From Fusibacter paucivorans (GTDB lineage Bacteria > Bacillota > Clostridia > Peptostreptococcales > Acidaminobacteraceae): a stretch of DNA of 64,000 bases. Shown piece by piece: positions 37,271-45,909 of the stretch. The first letter of the stretch is position 1. Every line of letters starts with the position of its first letter. The translations under genes were made by a program, and so were the position numbers. Location of the stretch: contig NZ_JAHBCL010000020.1 in assembly GCF_018390735.1 (NCBI RefSeq), forward strand, positions 30,295 to 94,294. Reading direction: 5' to 3'. The notes below the pieces were generated by a model. It made no database searches, was not told where the DNA came from, and was given only the letters and a program-made list of their open reading frames with translations.

Positions 37271-37879
37271 GTGAAGCGTTTTGGAACGGCTCTGATTCTC
37301 GCAGGCGGACAGAGCCGCAGAATGGGCTATGATAAACAGAAAATTGTATTAAACGGTCAGCCGCTGATGTATAGAAATTTGGAAGCGATCAGCGAAACAT
37401 TTGATCAAGTACTGCTGTCGTGCAATCGGCCCGTATTGGATTATGACAAATTTGACCATTTAGAAATTGTGGCGGATGATATTGCGGGCATTGGGCCAAT
37501 GGCGGGTATTATGACAGGCTTGAGACGTGCCACGAGTGAATACGTCTATATATTGGCTTGTGATGCCGTTTATGATCGGCGGGCTGTGGACGTCTATATT
37601 TTGACAATAGAACAAATGATCCAAACGGGTGTCACGCCTCTAATGGCTGTCGCTGAAAAATCAGAGGAATACTATGAACCTTTTAATGGTTTCTACCATG
37701 TCGACCTGCTAAGCGATATGATTCGATTAATTGGACAGTGTGAGTATGCGATGCAGCCGTTGATCCGAGCGTGCGATCCCAAATGTGTATTAAAACGCGA
37801 AACGATAGAAGCACTTGGCCTCAACAAGCTCTATTTGAATTTTAATACGAGATGTGAATTAAAGGCTTATAAAGGATGA
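37271..37879 (+). CDS. mobA: molybdenum cofactor guanylyltransferase MobA
   Basis: 202 aa. The nucleotidyltransferase signature LILAGGQSRRMGYDKQK is at about residues 8-24. DDIAGIGPMAGIMTGL and the metal-site Asp in ILACDAVY follow. It transfers GMP from GTP to molybdopterin to form the MGD cofactor that DMSO-reductase-family enzymes need. It starts with GTG, close after the ferredoxin gene. The context makes it the cofactor-finishing enzyme for the fused oxidoreductase. Other Mo-cofactor synthesis genes are not in the window. Confidence 0.92.
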   Translation: MKRFGTALILAGGQSRRMGYDKQKIVLNGQPLMYRNLEAISETFDQVLLSCNRPVLDYDKFDHLEIVADDIAGIGPMAGIMTGLRRATSEYVYILACDAVYDRRAVDVYILTIEQMIQTGVTPLMAVAEKSEEYYEPFNGFYHVDLLSDMIRLIGQCEYAMQPLIRACDPKCVLKRETIEALGLNKLYLNFNTRCELKAYKG

Positions 37880-37886
37880 GTTGAAA

Positions 37887-39902
37887 ATGGACTTTACACA
37901 ATTTCAAGGCATTGGTGCAAAAAAAGACAAATTATTGCATAAGATGGGCCTGCATTCGCTTGAAGATGTGTGGCTTGACTTTCCCGTGCGCTATGTAGAT
38001 CGACGAAAAGTAATGACTATAGCAGAATGCAATGATGAAATGCCTGTCGTCATTGAAGCAACGGTGCTGAATGTGAAGAAAAAGGCAATGAAATTTAAGC
38101 GCAGTCAAATGGTAATCTGCGAAGTGCAAAGTCATATGTACCACGGTGAAATTATCTTTTTTACGAGTTATGTTTTCAATAAACTCATCGTAGGCAATGC
38201 GTATTATTTCTTTGGCAAATTAACGCGGCAGGGGATTTTTTTTAAAATGCAGCATCCAGAATTTTCAGAGGCTTCTGATCGACGATTTTTGAGAATTCAG
38301 CCTATCTATCGACTGACAGCGGGATTGACGCAGATCGATATGCTGAAACTGCACGAGGGCGCCCTGATGAGGCTTGATTCGTCTCATACGGGGCCACTGC
38401 CGCCATTTGTTGAGCACATGGCACGTGTTGTTGATCGCGTCGCGGCTATTCGACAAATGCATTTTCCTACGGATGAAAAAGGACTAAAAGTTGCGCGATA
38501 TCGCTTTATTTATGAAGAACTCTTCATGCTTCAGCTGAAGCTCGTGCTCCTAAAGCGGCATTATCACAGTTCGGAAACGCATCTTTTGCCCTCCACTCGC
38601 GATATAGATGATTTTATTGCGCAGCTTCCCTTTGAGCTCACAGAAGGTCAGCGCAAAGCTGTTGAGGCCATTCGAACGGATTTGGTCAGCGGTTATGCGA
38701 TGAATCGCTTGATTCAAGGTGATGTGGGTTCCGGTAAAACCATTGTTGCACTTATTGCTATGCGCATTGCCGCCAATAATGGCAGCCAAAGCGTCTTAAT
38801 GGCGCCGACGACAGTGTTGGCGGAACAGCATTTTCAGTCGTTGAAAGAGTATTTTGGCGAGACGTATAAAGCCGTATTATTGACATCCAATATGACGGCA
38901 AAAACCAAAAGAGAAATCAAGGAATCTATTGCAGAAGGGCATATTCAAATGATTGTTGGAACACAGGCGATTATTCAAGAAGATGTCGATTTTAAGAACT
39001 TGGCACTCGTCATTACAGATGAACAGCATCGCTTTGGCGTCAGGCAGCGTTTTTTTGCGACACAGAAGGGCATGCATCCCCATACGCTGGTCATGTCGGC
39101 AACGCCAATTCCGAGGACGCTTTCTATGATTTTATATGGTGATATGAACGTCTCGCAGATAAAAGAAATGCCGGTGGGCCGCAAACCGATAAAAACACAT
39201 TTTGTAAGCGAAAAGAAGAAGGCTGCTCTTTATGGGTTTGTTGATGATTCGATTGAAGCGGGGCGTCAGGCATATTTTGTATGTCCGCTTGTTGAAACCA
39301 ATGAGCAGCTTGACCTAACTTCGGTTGAAGCACTTTACGAAGCGTTGGCTGCTCGTTTTTCAAATCGACAAATAGGCGTAATACACGGGCGAATGAAAGC
39401 GGATGAAAAGGACGATGTCATGCATCGTTTTAAAGATGGGGAGTTAGACATTTTGGTTTCTACCACAGTGATTGAGGTTGGTGTCAATGTACCAAATGCC
39501 ACAGTCATGGTCATTGTCGATGCTGAGCGATTTGGCCTATCACAGCTGCATCAGCTGAGGGGGCGCGTTGGCAGAGGTGCCGAGCAGGCTTATTGTTTTA
39601 TGATGAGCAGTAAAATGTCTAAGGATGCTAAAAAGCGTATTGAAACCATGATTAATACCAATGACGGGTTCCAAATTGCAGAAATGGATTTGGCGATGCG
39701 TGGGCCTGGGGAGATGTTTGGTCTTAGGCAGCATGGCTTGCCTGAACTCAGAGTTGCTGATTTGGTAAAACATCAAAAGACACTCGAAGTCGTGCAAGAG
39801 CATATTCGAACGCTGATGTCGGAATACGTAATGGGCAATAAAGAAGTCGTCAAATACTTTGATGCACTGGGTGAAATGCTCAATGAAGAAGCGGTTTTAT
39901 AA
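37887..39902 (+). CDS. recG: ATP-dependent DNA helicase RecG
   Basis: 671 aa. The N-terminal wedge/OB domain is at about 1-230 (QGIGAKKDKLLHKMGL, VDRR). The helicase core has Walker A QGDVGSGKTIVA, MAPTTVLAEQH, the DEQH box (ITDEQHRFGVRQR), SATPIPRTL and QLHQLRGRVGRG. RecG regresses stalled forks and processes branched DNA. ATG 37887 is chosen because AAAGGATGAG lies upstream; a TTG two codons earlier is too close to it. It follows mobA after 7 bases. Confidence 0.96.
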   Translation: MDFTQFQGIGAKKDKLLHKMGLHSLEDVWLDFPVRYVDRRKVMTIAECNDEMPVVIEATVLNVKKKAMKFKRSQMVICEVQSHMYHGEIIFFTSYVFNKLIVGNAYYFFGKLTRQGIFFKMQHPEFSEASDRRFLRIQPIYRLTAGLTQIDMLKLHEGALMRLDSSHTGPLPPFVEHMARVVDRVAAIRQMHFPTDEKGLKVARYRFIYEELFMLQLKLVLLKRHYHSSETHLLPSTRDIDDFIAQLPFELTEGQRKAVEAIRTDLVSGYAMNRLIQGDVGSGKTIVALIAMRIAANNGSQSVLMAPTTVLAEQHFQSLKEYFGETYKAVLLTSNMTAKTKREIKESIAEGHIQMIVGTQAIIQEDVDFKNLALVITDEQHRFGVRQRFFATQKGMHPHTLVMSATPIPRTLSMILYGDMNVSQIKEMPVGRKPIKTHFVSEKKKAALYGFVDDSIEAGRQAYFVCPLVETNEQLDLTSVEALYEALAARFSNRQIGVIHGRMKADEKDDVMHRFKDGELDILVSTTVIEVGVNVPNATVMVIVDAERFGLSQLHQLRGRVGRGAEQAYCFMMSSKMSKDAKKRIETMINTNDGFQIAEMDLAMRGPGEMFGLRQHGLPELRVADLVKHQKTLEVVQEHIRTLMSEYVMGNKEVVKYFDALGEMLNEEAVL

Positions 39903-39963
39903 AAGCCGATAAAAGCTGATAAAAGAAAGATAGTTGATGAAGTTCGTTGATTAAGGAGAGAAC

Positions 39964-40515
39964 ATGCGTGTAATATCTGGCAAGGCAAGGGGAACAAAAC
40001 TCATGACAATCGAGGGAACGGCAACGCGCCCAACGACGGATCGCGTCAAAGAAGCGATCTTTAGCATGGTGCAGCAGCATTTATATGAGGCCGAGGGATT
40101 GGATCTGTTTGCAGGTTCGGGTGCGTTGGGCATTGAGCTTTTGAGTCGAGGCGGTTCAGCCGTGTCGTTTATTGAATCCAGTGCCAAAGCCGTTCAGTGT
40201 ATTCGAGACAATATGCAGAAGACGCATTTAGAAGCACAGGGTGAAATTCTACAAATGACTGTTGAAAGGGATTTGACGATGTTGAAGGGACGGTCGTTCG
40301 ATATTGTCTTTATGGACCCGCCTTATCATAAGGGCATGATAAAAAGTACAATTGAAACAATCCTAAGGTATGAACTTTTAAGGATTAATGGTATAATAGT
40401 GCTTGAACATCATGTAGATGATAAAGATTCGGAGATTGTTTCAGATGCCTTGGAAGTGTTGACGCAAAAGCGATACGGCATAACAGGCGTTGGTGTATAT
40501 AGGAGGATTGAATGA
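39964..40515 (+). CDS. rsmD: 16S rRNA (guanine-966-N2)-methyltransferase RsmD
   Basis: 183 aa. [26 protein letters not shown], the SAM motif [18 protein letters not shown] and the catalytic MDPPYHKG are all present. It methylates G966 of 16S rRNA. GGAGAG lies upstream. It overlaps coaD by 4 bases, and the recG-rsmD-coaD order is standard in Clostridia. Confidence 0.95.
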   Translation: MRVISGKARGTKLMTIEGTATRPTTDRVKEAIFSMVQQHLYEAEGLDLFAGSGALGIELLSRGGSAVSFIESSAKAVQCIRDNMQKTHLEAQGEILQMTVERDLTMLKGRSFDIVFMDPPYHKGMIKSTIETILRYELLRINGIIVLEHHVDDKDSEIVSDALEVLTQKRYGITGVGVYRRIE

Positions 40516-40994
40516 AAGTAGCGGTTTATCCGGGAAGCTTTGATCCGGTTACCAAGGGACACTTAGACATTATTGAAAGGGCGAGCAAAATATTTGATAA
40601 AGTCATTGTTGCCGTGATGTATAACCAGAGCAAAAAGCCGTTGTTTACACCGGACGAACGGGTTGAACTATTAAAGATGACGACAGCACAGTATGGCAAT
40701 GTTGAAATTGATCGGCATACAGGCCTTTTAATAGATTATTTGAAAGCACATGACATTCGCATTATTGTAAAAGGGCTTCGTGCGATCTCAGACTTTGAAG
40801 CGGAGTTTCAAATGGCGAGTGTTAATCAAAAGCTTTGCAAGGAAATAGAGAGTGTGTTTATCATGACACGAACGGAATACATGTATTTGAGTTCCAGCAT
40901 TGTAAAGGAAGTCGCAAGCCTCAATGGCGATATTACAGATTTTGTAACAGAGGATGTGAAAAGAGCCATTCTCAATAAAATCGGAGGGGTATAA
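40512..40994 (+). CDS. coaD: phosphopantetheine adenylyltransferase
   Basis: 160 aa. The nucleotidyltransferase start [19 protein letters not shown] carries the TxGH motif (TKGH). [16 protein letters not shown] and [13 protein letters not shown] are the other family marks. It makes dephospho-CoA from phosphopantetheine and ATP, the step after CoaBC and DUF-independent CoA synthesis. It overlaps rsmD by 4 bases and the next gene by one. Confidence 0.96.
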   Translation: MKVAVYPGSFDPVTKGHLDIIERASKIFDKVIVAVMYNQSKKPLFTPDERVELLKMTTAQYGNVEIDRHTGLLIDYLKAHDIRIIVKGLRAISDFEAEFQMASVNQKLCKEIESVFIMTRTEYMYLSSSIVKEVASLNGDITDFVTEDVKRAILNKIGGV

Positions 40995-41536
40995 TGGCAG
41001 GCAATCAGAAAAATACATTGGATTTAAAAGTGCTGGAGCTTCTTGAAGAGTTTGAAGATAAGCTGGAAAGTTATCCGACAGTGCCTCTTACGGGCAAGAT
41101 TCTTATTGATCGTCAGGAATTTGTAACCATCATGAAAGATATTCAGATGCTATTGCCGGATGAATACCAGCAAGTCAGATGGATGAAGGCACAGCAGCAG
41201 CAGATTATGGAAGAGGCACAAGCAGAAGCGCACAGTGTCGTCGATCGTGCTCATGCAGAAGAACGAGAGCTCTTAGAGGCTGCGCATCACAGTGAACAGC
41301 AGATGCTTCAGGCAGCAGAAATAAAAGCACGTGAACTGATTAACGCGCATGAGATTTCACGACTTGCATCGAAACGTGCACAGGAAATTGTCGCAGAAGC
41401 TGAAGCGCAGGCGGCAGAAATCAGAAATGGTGCCTATGAATATGCTGAAGAAGTGATGAAAAAAGTAGAATACAATATGAGCAAGGTTCTTCAAACGGTT
41501 CAAGAGAACATTGAAGAGCTTGAAGAATATAAATAG
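40994..41536 (+). CDS. coiled-coil protein of unknown function downstream of coaD
   Basis: 180 aa. The first ~60 residues include DLKVLELLEEFEDKLESYP and VPLTGKILIDRQEFVTIM. About 70-165 is an Ala/Glu/Gln-rich heptad region (EEAQAEAHSVVDRAHAEERE) predicted to be coiled coil. Proteins like this, often loosely named ATPase or DivIVA-like, follow coaD in many Clostridia. No ATP-binding motif is visible. It overlaps the coaD stop by one base and is ended by a strong terminator. Confidence 0.75.
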   Translation: MAGNQKNTLDLKVLELLEEFEDKLESYPTVPLTGKILIDRQEFVTIMKDIQMLLPDEYQQVRWMKAQQQQIMEEAQAEAHSVVDRAHAEERELLEAAHHSEQQMLQAAEIKARELINAHEISRLASKRAQEIVAEAEAQAAEIRNGAYEYAEEVMKKVEYNMSKVLQTVQENIEELEEYK

Positions 41537-41563
41537 GTATGGATTAGTCATTTATCAAAGAGG

Positions 41564-41608
41564 GCAGCGACCAGCATACAATATGTGTATGCTGATCGCT
41601 GCTTTTTT
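41564..41608 (+). terminator. terminator of the recG-coaD unit
   Basis: GCAGCGA (41564-41570) and CAGCATACA (41572-41580) pair with TGTATGCTG (41586-41594) and TCGCTGC (41596-41602). A T run follows to 41608. Confidence 0.92.
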
Positions 41609-41736
41609 CGATTGCGGCATGTTTGAATCAATAATCTGGCACGCGTCAAACGGATGTTTATAGAAAGTTTACATTAATCAGACGCCGATTGGGTAAAAGT
41701 GAGATGCAAATGATCATATTGAAAGGAAACGAAGCG

Positions 41737-42471
41737 ATGAACGAAATGATTACATTGTTAAAAAATCATAAATCTATTCGAAAATTTAAAGCGGGTACGA
41801 TCACGGAAGAGGCGCTTAAAGCGATTGTCGAAAGTGCGCAGGCTGCTTCTACATCGGGCTTTTTTCAGGCTTACAGTATTATTCGCGTAACGGATCCGAA
41901 TTTGAGAGCGGCAATTGCACGTGCTTCAGGCGATCAGCAATATGTTGAGACGGCTTCTGAATTCTTAGTGTTCTGTGCAGACTTAAAACGCATGTATGAT
42001 GCTTGCGATCGCCATGATATTCCTTATGATAAGGGGATGACTGAAACGTTTATCATTGCAACGGTGGATGCGTCACTGGCAGCGCAAAATGCAATGATTG
42101 CCGCAGAAGCAATGGGGCTGGGTGGTGTCTATATTGGCGGGCTTAGAAATAATATTGCCGAAGTGTCAGTGCTGTTGGAATTGCCGGAAGATGTCTATCC
42201 GGTATTTGGCCTGTGTATTGGCTATCCCAATCACGATCCGGCCATTAAAGAGCGTCTGCCGATGCATGTCGTCTTGAAGCAGAATCACTATACAGAAGAC
42301 GATGCCAAGGCGATTGAAGCATACGATCAGCGAATTAAGGCTTATTATATTGAGCGCACAAAAGGACGGAAAACAGATACTTGGACTGCCAATGTTGCAG
42401 ATAAGTTTGCTTCCGAACCTAGGTCGCATATGCGCGATTTTTTGGAAAATCAGGGTTTTAAATTAAAATAA
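41737..42471 (+). CDS. NfsA-type FMN nitroreductase
   Basis: 244 aa, matching the usual 240 of NfsA. LLKNHKSIRKFKAG and ASTSGFFQAYSIIRV mark the FMN site, AAEAMGLGGVYIGGLRNN is the conserved central motif, and FGLCIGYPN follows. The C-terminal extension (PRSHMRDFLENQGF) is typical of the NfsA/Frp group, which uses NAD(P)H to reduce nitroaromatics, quinones or flavin. ATG 41737 is chosen because AAAGGA lies upstream; earlier in-frame starts (from 41689) lack a site. It is a lone gene facing tmcAL. Confidence 0.88.
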   Translation: MNEMITLLKNHKSIRKFKAGTITEEALKAIVESAQAASTSGFFQAYSIIRVTDPNLRAAIARASGDQQYVETASEFLVFCADLKRMYDACDRHDIPYDKGMTETFIIATVDASLAAQNAMIAAEAMGLGGVYIGGLRNNIAEVSVLLELPEDVYPVFGLCIGYPNHDPAIKERLPMHVVLKQNHYTEDDAKAIEAYDQRIKAYYIERTKGRKTDTWTANVADKFASEPRSHMRDFLENQGFKLK

Positions 42472-42497
42472 CAGGTTTTGATTAAAATGATAGATTG

Positions 42498-43706
42498 CTA
42501 TTTGATCTGTATTGGCGGCTTGGTGAAATCCATGCCGCTTTTGGTTTGCCCTGCGGCCATGTGGTAGAGGTCGGTCGCTAAAAGGTCCAGCTTCATGTGC
42601 GGGTCATTGAGGACTTCTGCCGGCGCTTTGCTGAGCGTTGTGACAATGGTGCGGGATGCCATTGACTTCATTGCTTTTAAGCAGGCTTGTCCGGTTGGCG
42701 TGAAGCCTAGTACGCGGAGATAAGTCGCCGTTGTATCCAGCGGGTGAACGTCTAACAACACATTGATTAAGATGCGGTGAAGTCTCGTTTCGGCATAGCG
42801 TTTTGATTTTAACTGAACGATCAAGTCGCTGAGGTCTGTAAAATTCTTTGAAGCAGCTGCCAGTTTGTATTCAAGCCCTTCGCTAACGCCGCGAATATTT
42901 GCCAAAGCGCCTGCATCCATTAAAGCGAGACGGTAACGGATGTAGGGTTCAAAAGCATTGATGTCTAACTGTCTATTGATACCGGAAGCCATCATACAGT
43001 CAACTGCCGATACAGGCATAACTGTCATTAATTGTTTTCTTGAAGGTGTTGGGATTGCTTTCAAAATTGATCGGATGGCAGTTGCACTTGCATAGTTTTC
43101 CTGGAGATCGGCATTGTGATAGTCACTGCCGATTCGTTTGATTGGAAGTGGTTCCAAGTCGAGCCCATGGCGATAACATGCTTTTAAGTATTCGATGGCG
43201 AGAATGGCATTGGACTTTCGAACAGCAGTCAGTTGAGAATCATCAAATTGCGGGAAAGCGTCTTGAAGCGCTTTTTCGCGAGCCTTCGCAAAGGGAAGGC
43301 CTGACTTTAAGTGTTCTGACAGCTGATCTTTAAAATGCGACGGTTCTTCGGCATAGATACGCGCAATTTTCGTTAGCAAAGTGAGATCATCGCATTCTGT
43401 GCCAAACGCGAGATGGGTAACGATGCCTGTTGCCGCAAGTGCTCTGACAGCACCATCGGCAAATCCTTCAGCGCTTGAAGTCGCATCATAAAAGGGCAGC
43501 TCCAGCACGAGATCGACACCGCAGATGAGCGCCATTTCTGCACGCATCCATTTATCAAATATTGCGGGTTGACCGCGCTGAACAAAATGACCGCTCATGA
43601 TAACGACAATACCGTCGGGATGAAAACGCTCGCGCAGCGATTGGATTTGATATAAATGTCCATTATGGAACGGATTATATTCTACGACAATGCCAATTAT
43701 TTTCAC
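42498..43706 (-). CDS. tmcAL: tRNA(Met) cytidine acetate ligase TmcAL (YlbM)
   Basis: 402 aa. The nucleotidyltransferase start IIGIVVEYNPFHNGHLYQI carries HNGH. VIMSGHFVQRGQPAIFDKW, LELPFYDATSSAEGFADGAV and IGSDYHN are family marks. The enzyme uses ATP and acetate to make N4-acetylcytidine at the wobble position of elongator tRNA-Met. It starts with GTG; GGGAGG lies 7 bases upstream. It diverges from ackA. The link to acetate metabolism next door may be chance but suits an acetate producer. Confidence 0.92.
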   Translation of the reverse strand: MKIIGIVVEYNPFHNGHLYQIQSLRERFHPDGIVVIMSGHFVQRGQPAIFDKWMRAEMALICGVDLVLELPFYDATSSAEGFADGAVRALAATGIVTHLAFGTECDDLTLLTKIARIYAEEPSHFKDQLSEHLKSGLPFAKAREKALQDAFPQFDDSQLTAVRKSNAILAIEYLKACYRHGLDLEPLPIKRIGSDYHNADLQENYASATAIRSILKAIPTPSRKQLMTVMPVSAVDCMMASGINRQLDINAFEPYIRYRLALMDAGALANIRGVSEGLEYKLAAASKNFTDLSDLIVQLKSKRYAETRLHRILINVLLDVHPLDTTATYLRVLGFTPTGQACLKAMKSMASRTIVTTLSKAPAEVLNDPHMKLDLLATDLYHMAAGQTKSGMDFTKPPIQIK

Positions 43707-43726
43707 CTATTATCCTCCCATAGCCC

Positions 43727-43754
43727 TTGAAAATTCATTTATTTACATTATAAT
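43727..43754 (+). promoter_or_regulatory. ackA promoter
   Basis: TTGAAA (43727-43732), 16-base spacer, TATAAT (43749-43754). Confidence 0.75.
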
Positions 43755-43760
43755 ATATAT

Positions 43761-43819
43761 GAACGTGAAATATCAATATCACGTTCTGTTTCATGTGCAA
43801 CATCACGAGATCGCGTGAT
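43761..43819 (+). promoter_or_regulatory. two hairpin-forming dyads in the ackA leader
   Basis: GAACGTGA (43761-43768) pairs with TCACGTTC (43779-43786), and ATCACG (43802-43807) pairs with CGTGAT (43814-43819). Both lie between the promoter and the SD, one at the likely transcription start. Confidence 0.5.
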
Positions 43820-43846
43820 CTTTTGATAAATAGAGGAGGGTAACAA

Positions 43847-45040
43847 ATGAACGTTTTAGTCATTAACTGTGGTAGTTCGTCGCTAAAATATCAGCTTTTT
43901 GATATGAGTGATGAAAGCGTATTAGCAAAAGGCTTAGTTGAAAGAATCGGTATTGAAGGTTCAAAACTTAAGCAAGAAGTTGAAGGTAAAGAAGAGCTTG
44001 TCATCCAAGTACCGATGGCAAATCACAAAGAAGCATTAGGTCACGTTCTCGACGCTTTGCAAGATAATGCAAAAGGCGCTATTAAAGCACTTGACGAAAT
44101 CAATGCGGTTGGTCACCGTGTTGTTCATGCAGGCGAAAAATACAGCGGTTCAGTTATCATTGACGACGGCGTCATGGCTGCACTGGAAGAATGTATTGAA
44201 CTTGCACCGCTTCACAATCCGCCAAACATCATTGGCGTTAAAGCAATGCAGGAACTTTTACCGCATGCGCAAAATGTCGGCGTATTCGATACAGCATTCC
44301 ACCAAACAATGCCACAAAGTGCTTATGTATACGCGTTGCCATATGAATATTATGAAAAAGATCACGTGAGAAGATATGGTTTCCACGGAACGAGCCATAA
44401 ATACGTTTCACAAAGAGCGGCAGCAATGCTCGGCAAAAAAATCGAAGATACGAAAATTATCACTTGCCATTTGGGCAACGGCGCTTCACTCGCAGCTGTA
44501 GACGGCGGCAAATCAGTTGATACATCAATGGGCTTTACGCCACTTGAAGGCTTGGTTATGGGGACGAGATGCGGCGATATTGACCCGCAAATCATCACGT
44601 ACATCATGGCAAAAGAAGGCAAAACAATTGATGAAATGAATGACATCATGAATAAAAAATCAGGTGTTCTTGGCATCTCAGGTGTCAGCAGCGATTTTAG
44701 AGATATTGAAAATGCTGCAAAAGAAGGCAATGAAAGAGCTGAACTGGCATTAGATGTGTATCATGATAACGTTCGTAAATACATCGCATCTTATGCAGCG
44801 GTTCTCGGCGGTGTCGATGGGATCGTCTTTACAGCAGGTTTAGGTGAAAACAGTATTTCAAGCCGTGCGACAATCTGTAAAAATCTTGAATTCATGGGTG
44901 TTGTCCTCGATGCTGAGAAGAATAACGTCAGAGGTAAAGAAACATTCATCAATACAGATGATTCGAAAGTAAAAATCATGGTTATTCCAACCAATGAAGA
45001 GCTAATGATTGCAAGAGATACTGTTGAATTAGTTAAGTAG
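43847..45040 (+). CDS. ackA: acetate kinase
   Basis: 397 aa. [69 protein letters not shown] and TAGLGENS are the complete ASKHA/acetate kinase set. It converts acetyl phosphate and ADP to acetate and ATP, the main substrate-level ATP step of fermenters. GAGGAGGG precedes the ATG. pta is not adjacent. The DUF177-rpmF-plsX set follows on its own promoter, as in many Clostridia. Confidence 0.97.
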   Translation: MNVLVINCGSSSLKYQLFDMSDESVLAKGLVERIGIEGSKLKQEVEGKEELVIQVPMANHKEALGHVLDALQDNAKGAIKALDEINAVGHRVVHAGEKYSGSVIIDDGVMAALEECIELAPLHNPPNIIGVKAMQELLPHAQNVGVFDTAFHQTMPQSAYVYALPYEYYEKDHVRRYGFHGTSHKYVSQRAAAMLGKKIEDTKIITCHLGNGASLAAVDGGKSVDTSMGFTPLEGLVMGTRCGDIDPQIITYIMAKEGKTIDEMNDIMNKKSGVLGISGVSSDFRDIENAAKEGNERAELALDVYHDNVRKYIASYAAVLGGVDGIVFTAGLGENSISSRATICKNLEFMGVVLDAEKNNVRGKETFINTDDSKVKIMVIPTNEELMIARDTVELVK

Positions 45041-45046
45041 TTTCAC

Positions 45047-45075
45047 TTGACAAACCTCTTGGTTATCATTATAAT
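45047..45075 (+). promoter_or_regulatory. perfect consensus SigA promoter for DUF177-rpmF
   Basis: TTGACA (45047-45052), 17 bases, TATAAT (45070-45075). It begins 6 bases after the ackA stop. Confidence 0.9.
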
Positions 45076-45103
45076 GTTAATGTTGCATTGAAGAGGTGAT
45101 AAA

Positions 45104-45595
45104 ATGTACCTTGAGCTTTCTAAGGTTATTACAGGGCTGCAGAGTCAACTTGACTTTCAGTTGAGGCTATCGCTTGACGATCGCTTCTTAAGCGAAGTAA
45201 ATGCGGTCAAAGCTTCTGAATTCAACATTCAAGGGACCGTTAAGAAGGTCGATAAAGGATTGACGCTGTCGTTTGCATACGATGGCAATATGACTTTTGC
45301 ATGTGATAGATGCTTAACCGAAGTTAAATTGAATTTCAACCACATTGCGGAACGCGAGTTGGCAGATGATGAAGCAGGGGATGACAGCATTCCCATTGTT
45401 GATCATCAAGTAGATCTCATGCCCATATTGGAAGAAGAAATTCTTCTGAACAAACCGCTTCAAATACTTTGTAGCGATGACTGTGCTGGGCTGTGTCCGA
45501 AATGCGGCAAGAATCTTAACAATGGTATCTGTGGTTGTGAAGATGAGCGGATCGACCCCAGATTGGAAGCACTTAAGAATTTATTCGGTCATTAA
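45104..45595 (+). CDS. DUF177 (YceD) protein
   Basis: 163 aa. CDRCLTEVKLNF and the C-terminal CSDDCAGLCPKCGKNL with a later ICGC give the cysteine pattern of the YceD family. In bacteria and plastids it is tied to 23S rRNA accumulation and is almost always next to rpmF, as here. GAGGTGAT precedes the ATG. rpmF begins 12 bases after its stop. Confidence 0.9.
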   Translation: MYLELSKVITGLQSQLDFQLRLSLDDRFLSEVNAVKASEFNIQGTVKKVDKGLTLSFAYDGNMTFACDRCLTEVKLNFNHIAERELADDEAGDDSIPIVDHQVDLMPILEEEILLNKPLQILCSDDCAGLCPKCGKNLNNGICGCEDERIDPRLEALKNLFGH

Positions 45596-45607
45596 GGAGG
45601 TGTTAAG

Positions 45608-45778
45608 ATGGCAGTACCTAAGCGTAAAATTTCTAAAGCAAGAAGAGATAAGAGAAGAGCAAGCAACATCAAGATGACAGCGCCAACGATTGTTGAATGT
45701 CCTAAATGTAAAGCTGCAACCGTTCCACACAGAGAGTGTGCAGAGTGCGGTTACTATCATAGCAGAGACGCGAAATAG
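45608..45778 (+). CDS. rpmF: 50S ribosomal protein L32
   Basis: 56 aa. It starts MAVPKRKISKARRDKRRAS and has CPKC and CAEC zinc-binding pairs, the four-Cys L32 form. The ATG at 45608 follows AAGGAGGTGTTAAG. It belongs to the DUF177-rpmF unit and is the expected partner upstream of plsX. Confidence 0.97.
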   Translation: MAVPKRKISKARRDKRRASNIKMTAPTIVECPKCKAATVPHRECAECGYYHSRDAK

Positions 45779-45812
45779 TGTCGTAATGCTATTGGGTTTA
45801 ACGTTTGAAATG

Positions 45813-45831
45813 GTTTGGACACTGTCTAAAC
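45813..45831. promoter_or_regulatory. 19-bp dyad in the rpmF-plsX gap
   Basis: GTTTGGACA and TGTCTAAAC match at 8 of 9 positions around one central base. It lies 18 bases upstream of a TATAAT at 45850-45855, that is, in the -35 region of a possible plsX promoter. Confidence 0.5.
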
Positions 45832-45858
45832 ACATTTGGAAGGTTCTTCTATAATAAC

Positions 45859-45892
45859 AAAAGGCAATGGTCATTGACTATTGCCTTTTTTT
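45859..45892 (+). terminator. hairpin with T run between rpmF and plsX
   Basis: AAAAGGCAAT and ATTGCCTTTT form the outer stem, with GTCA/TGAC inside. A T run ends at 45892, only 7 bases before the plsX ribosome site (GAGGTGAAG). Confidence 0.85.
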
Positions 45893-45909
45893 CAAAATGA
45901 GGTGAAGTG

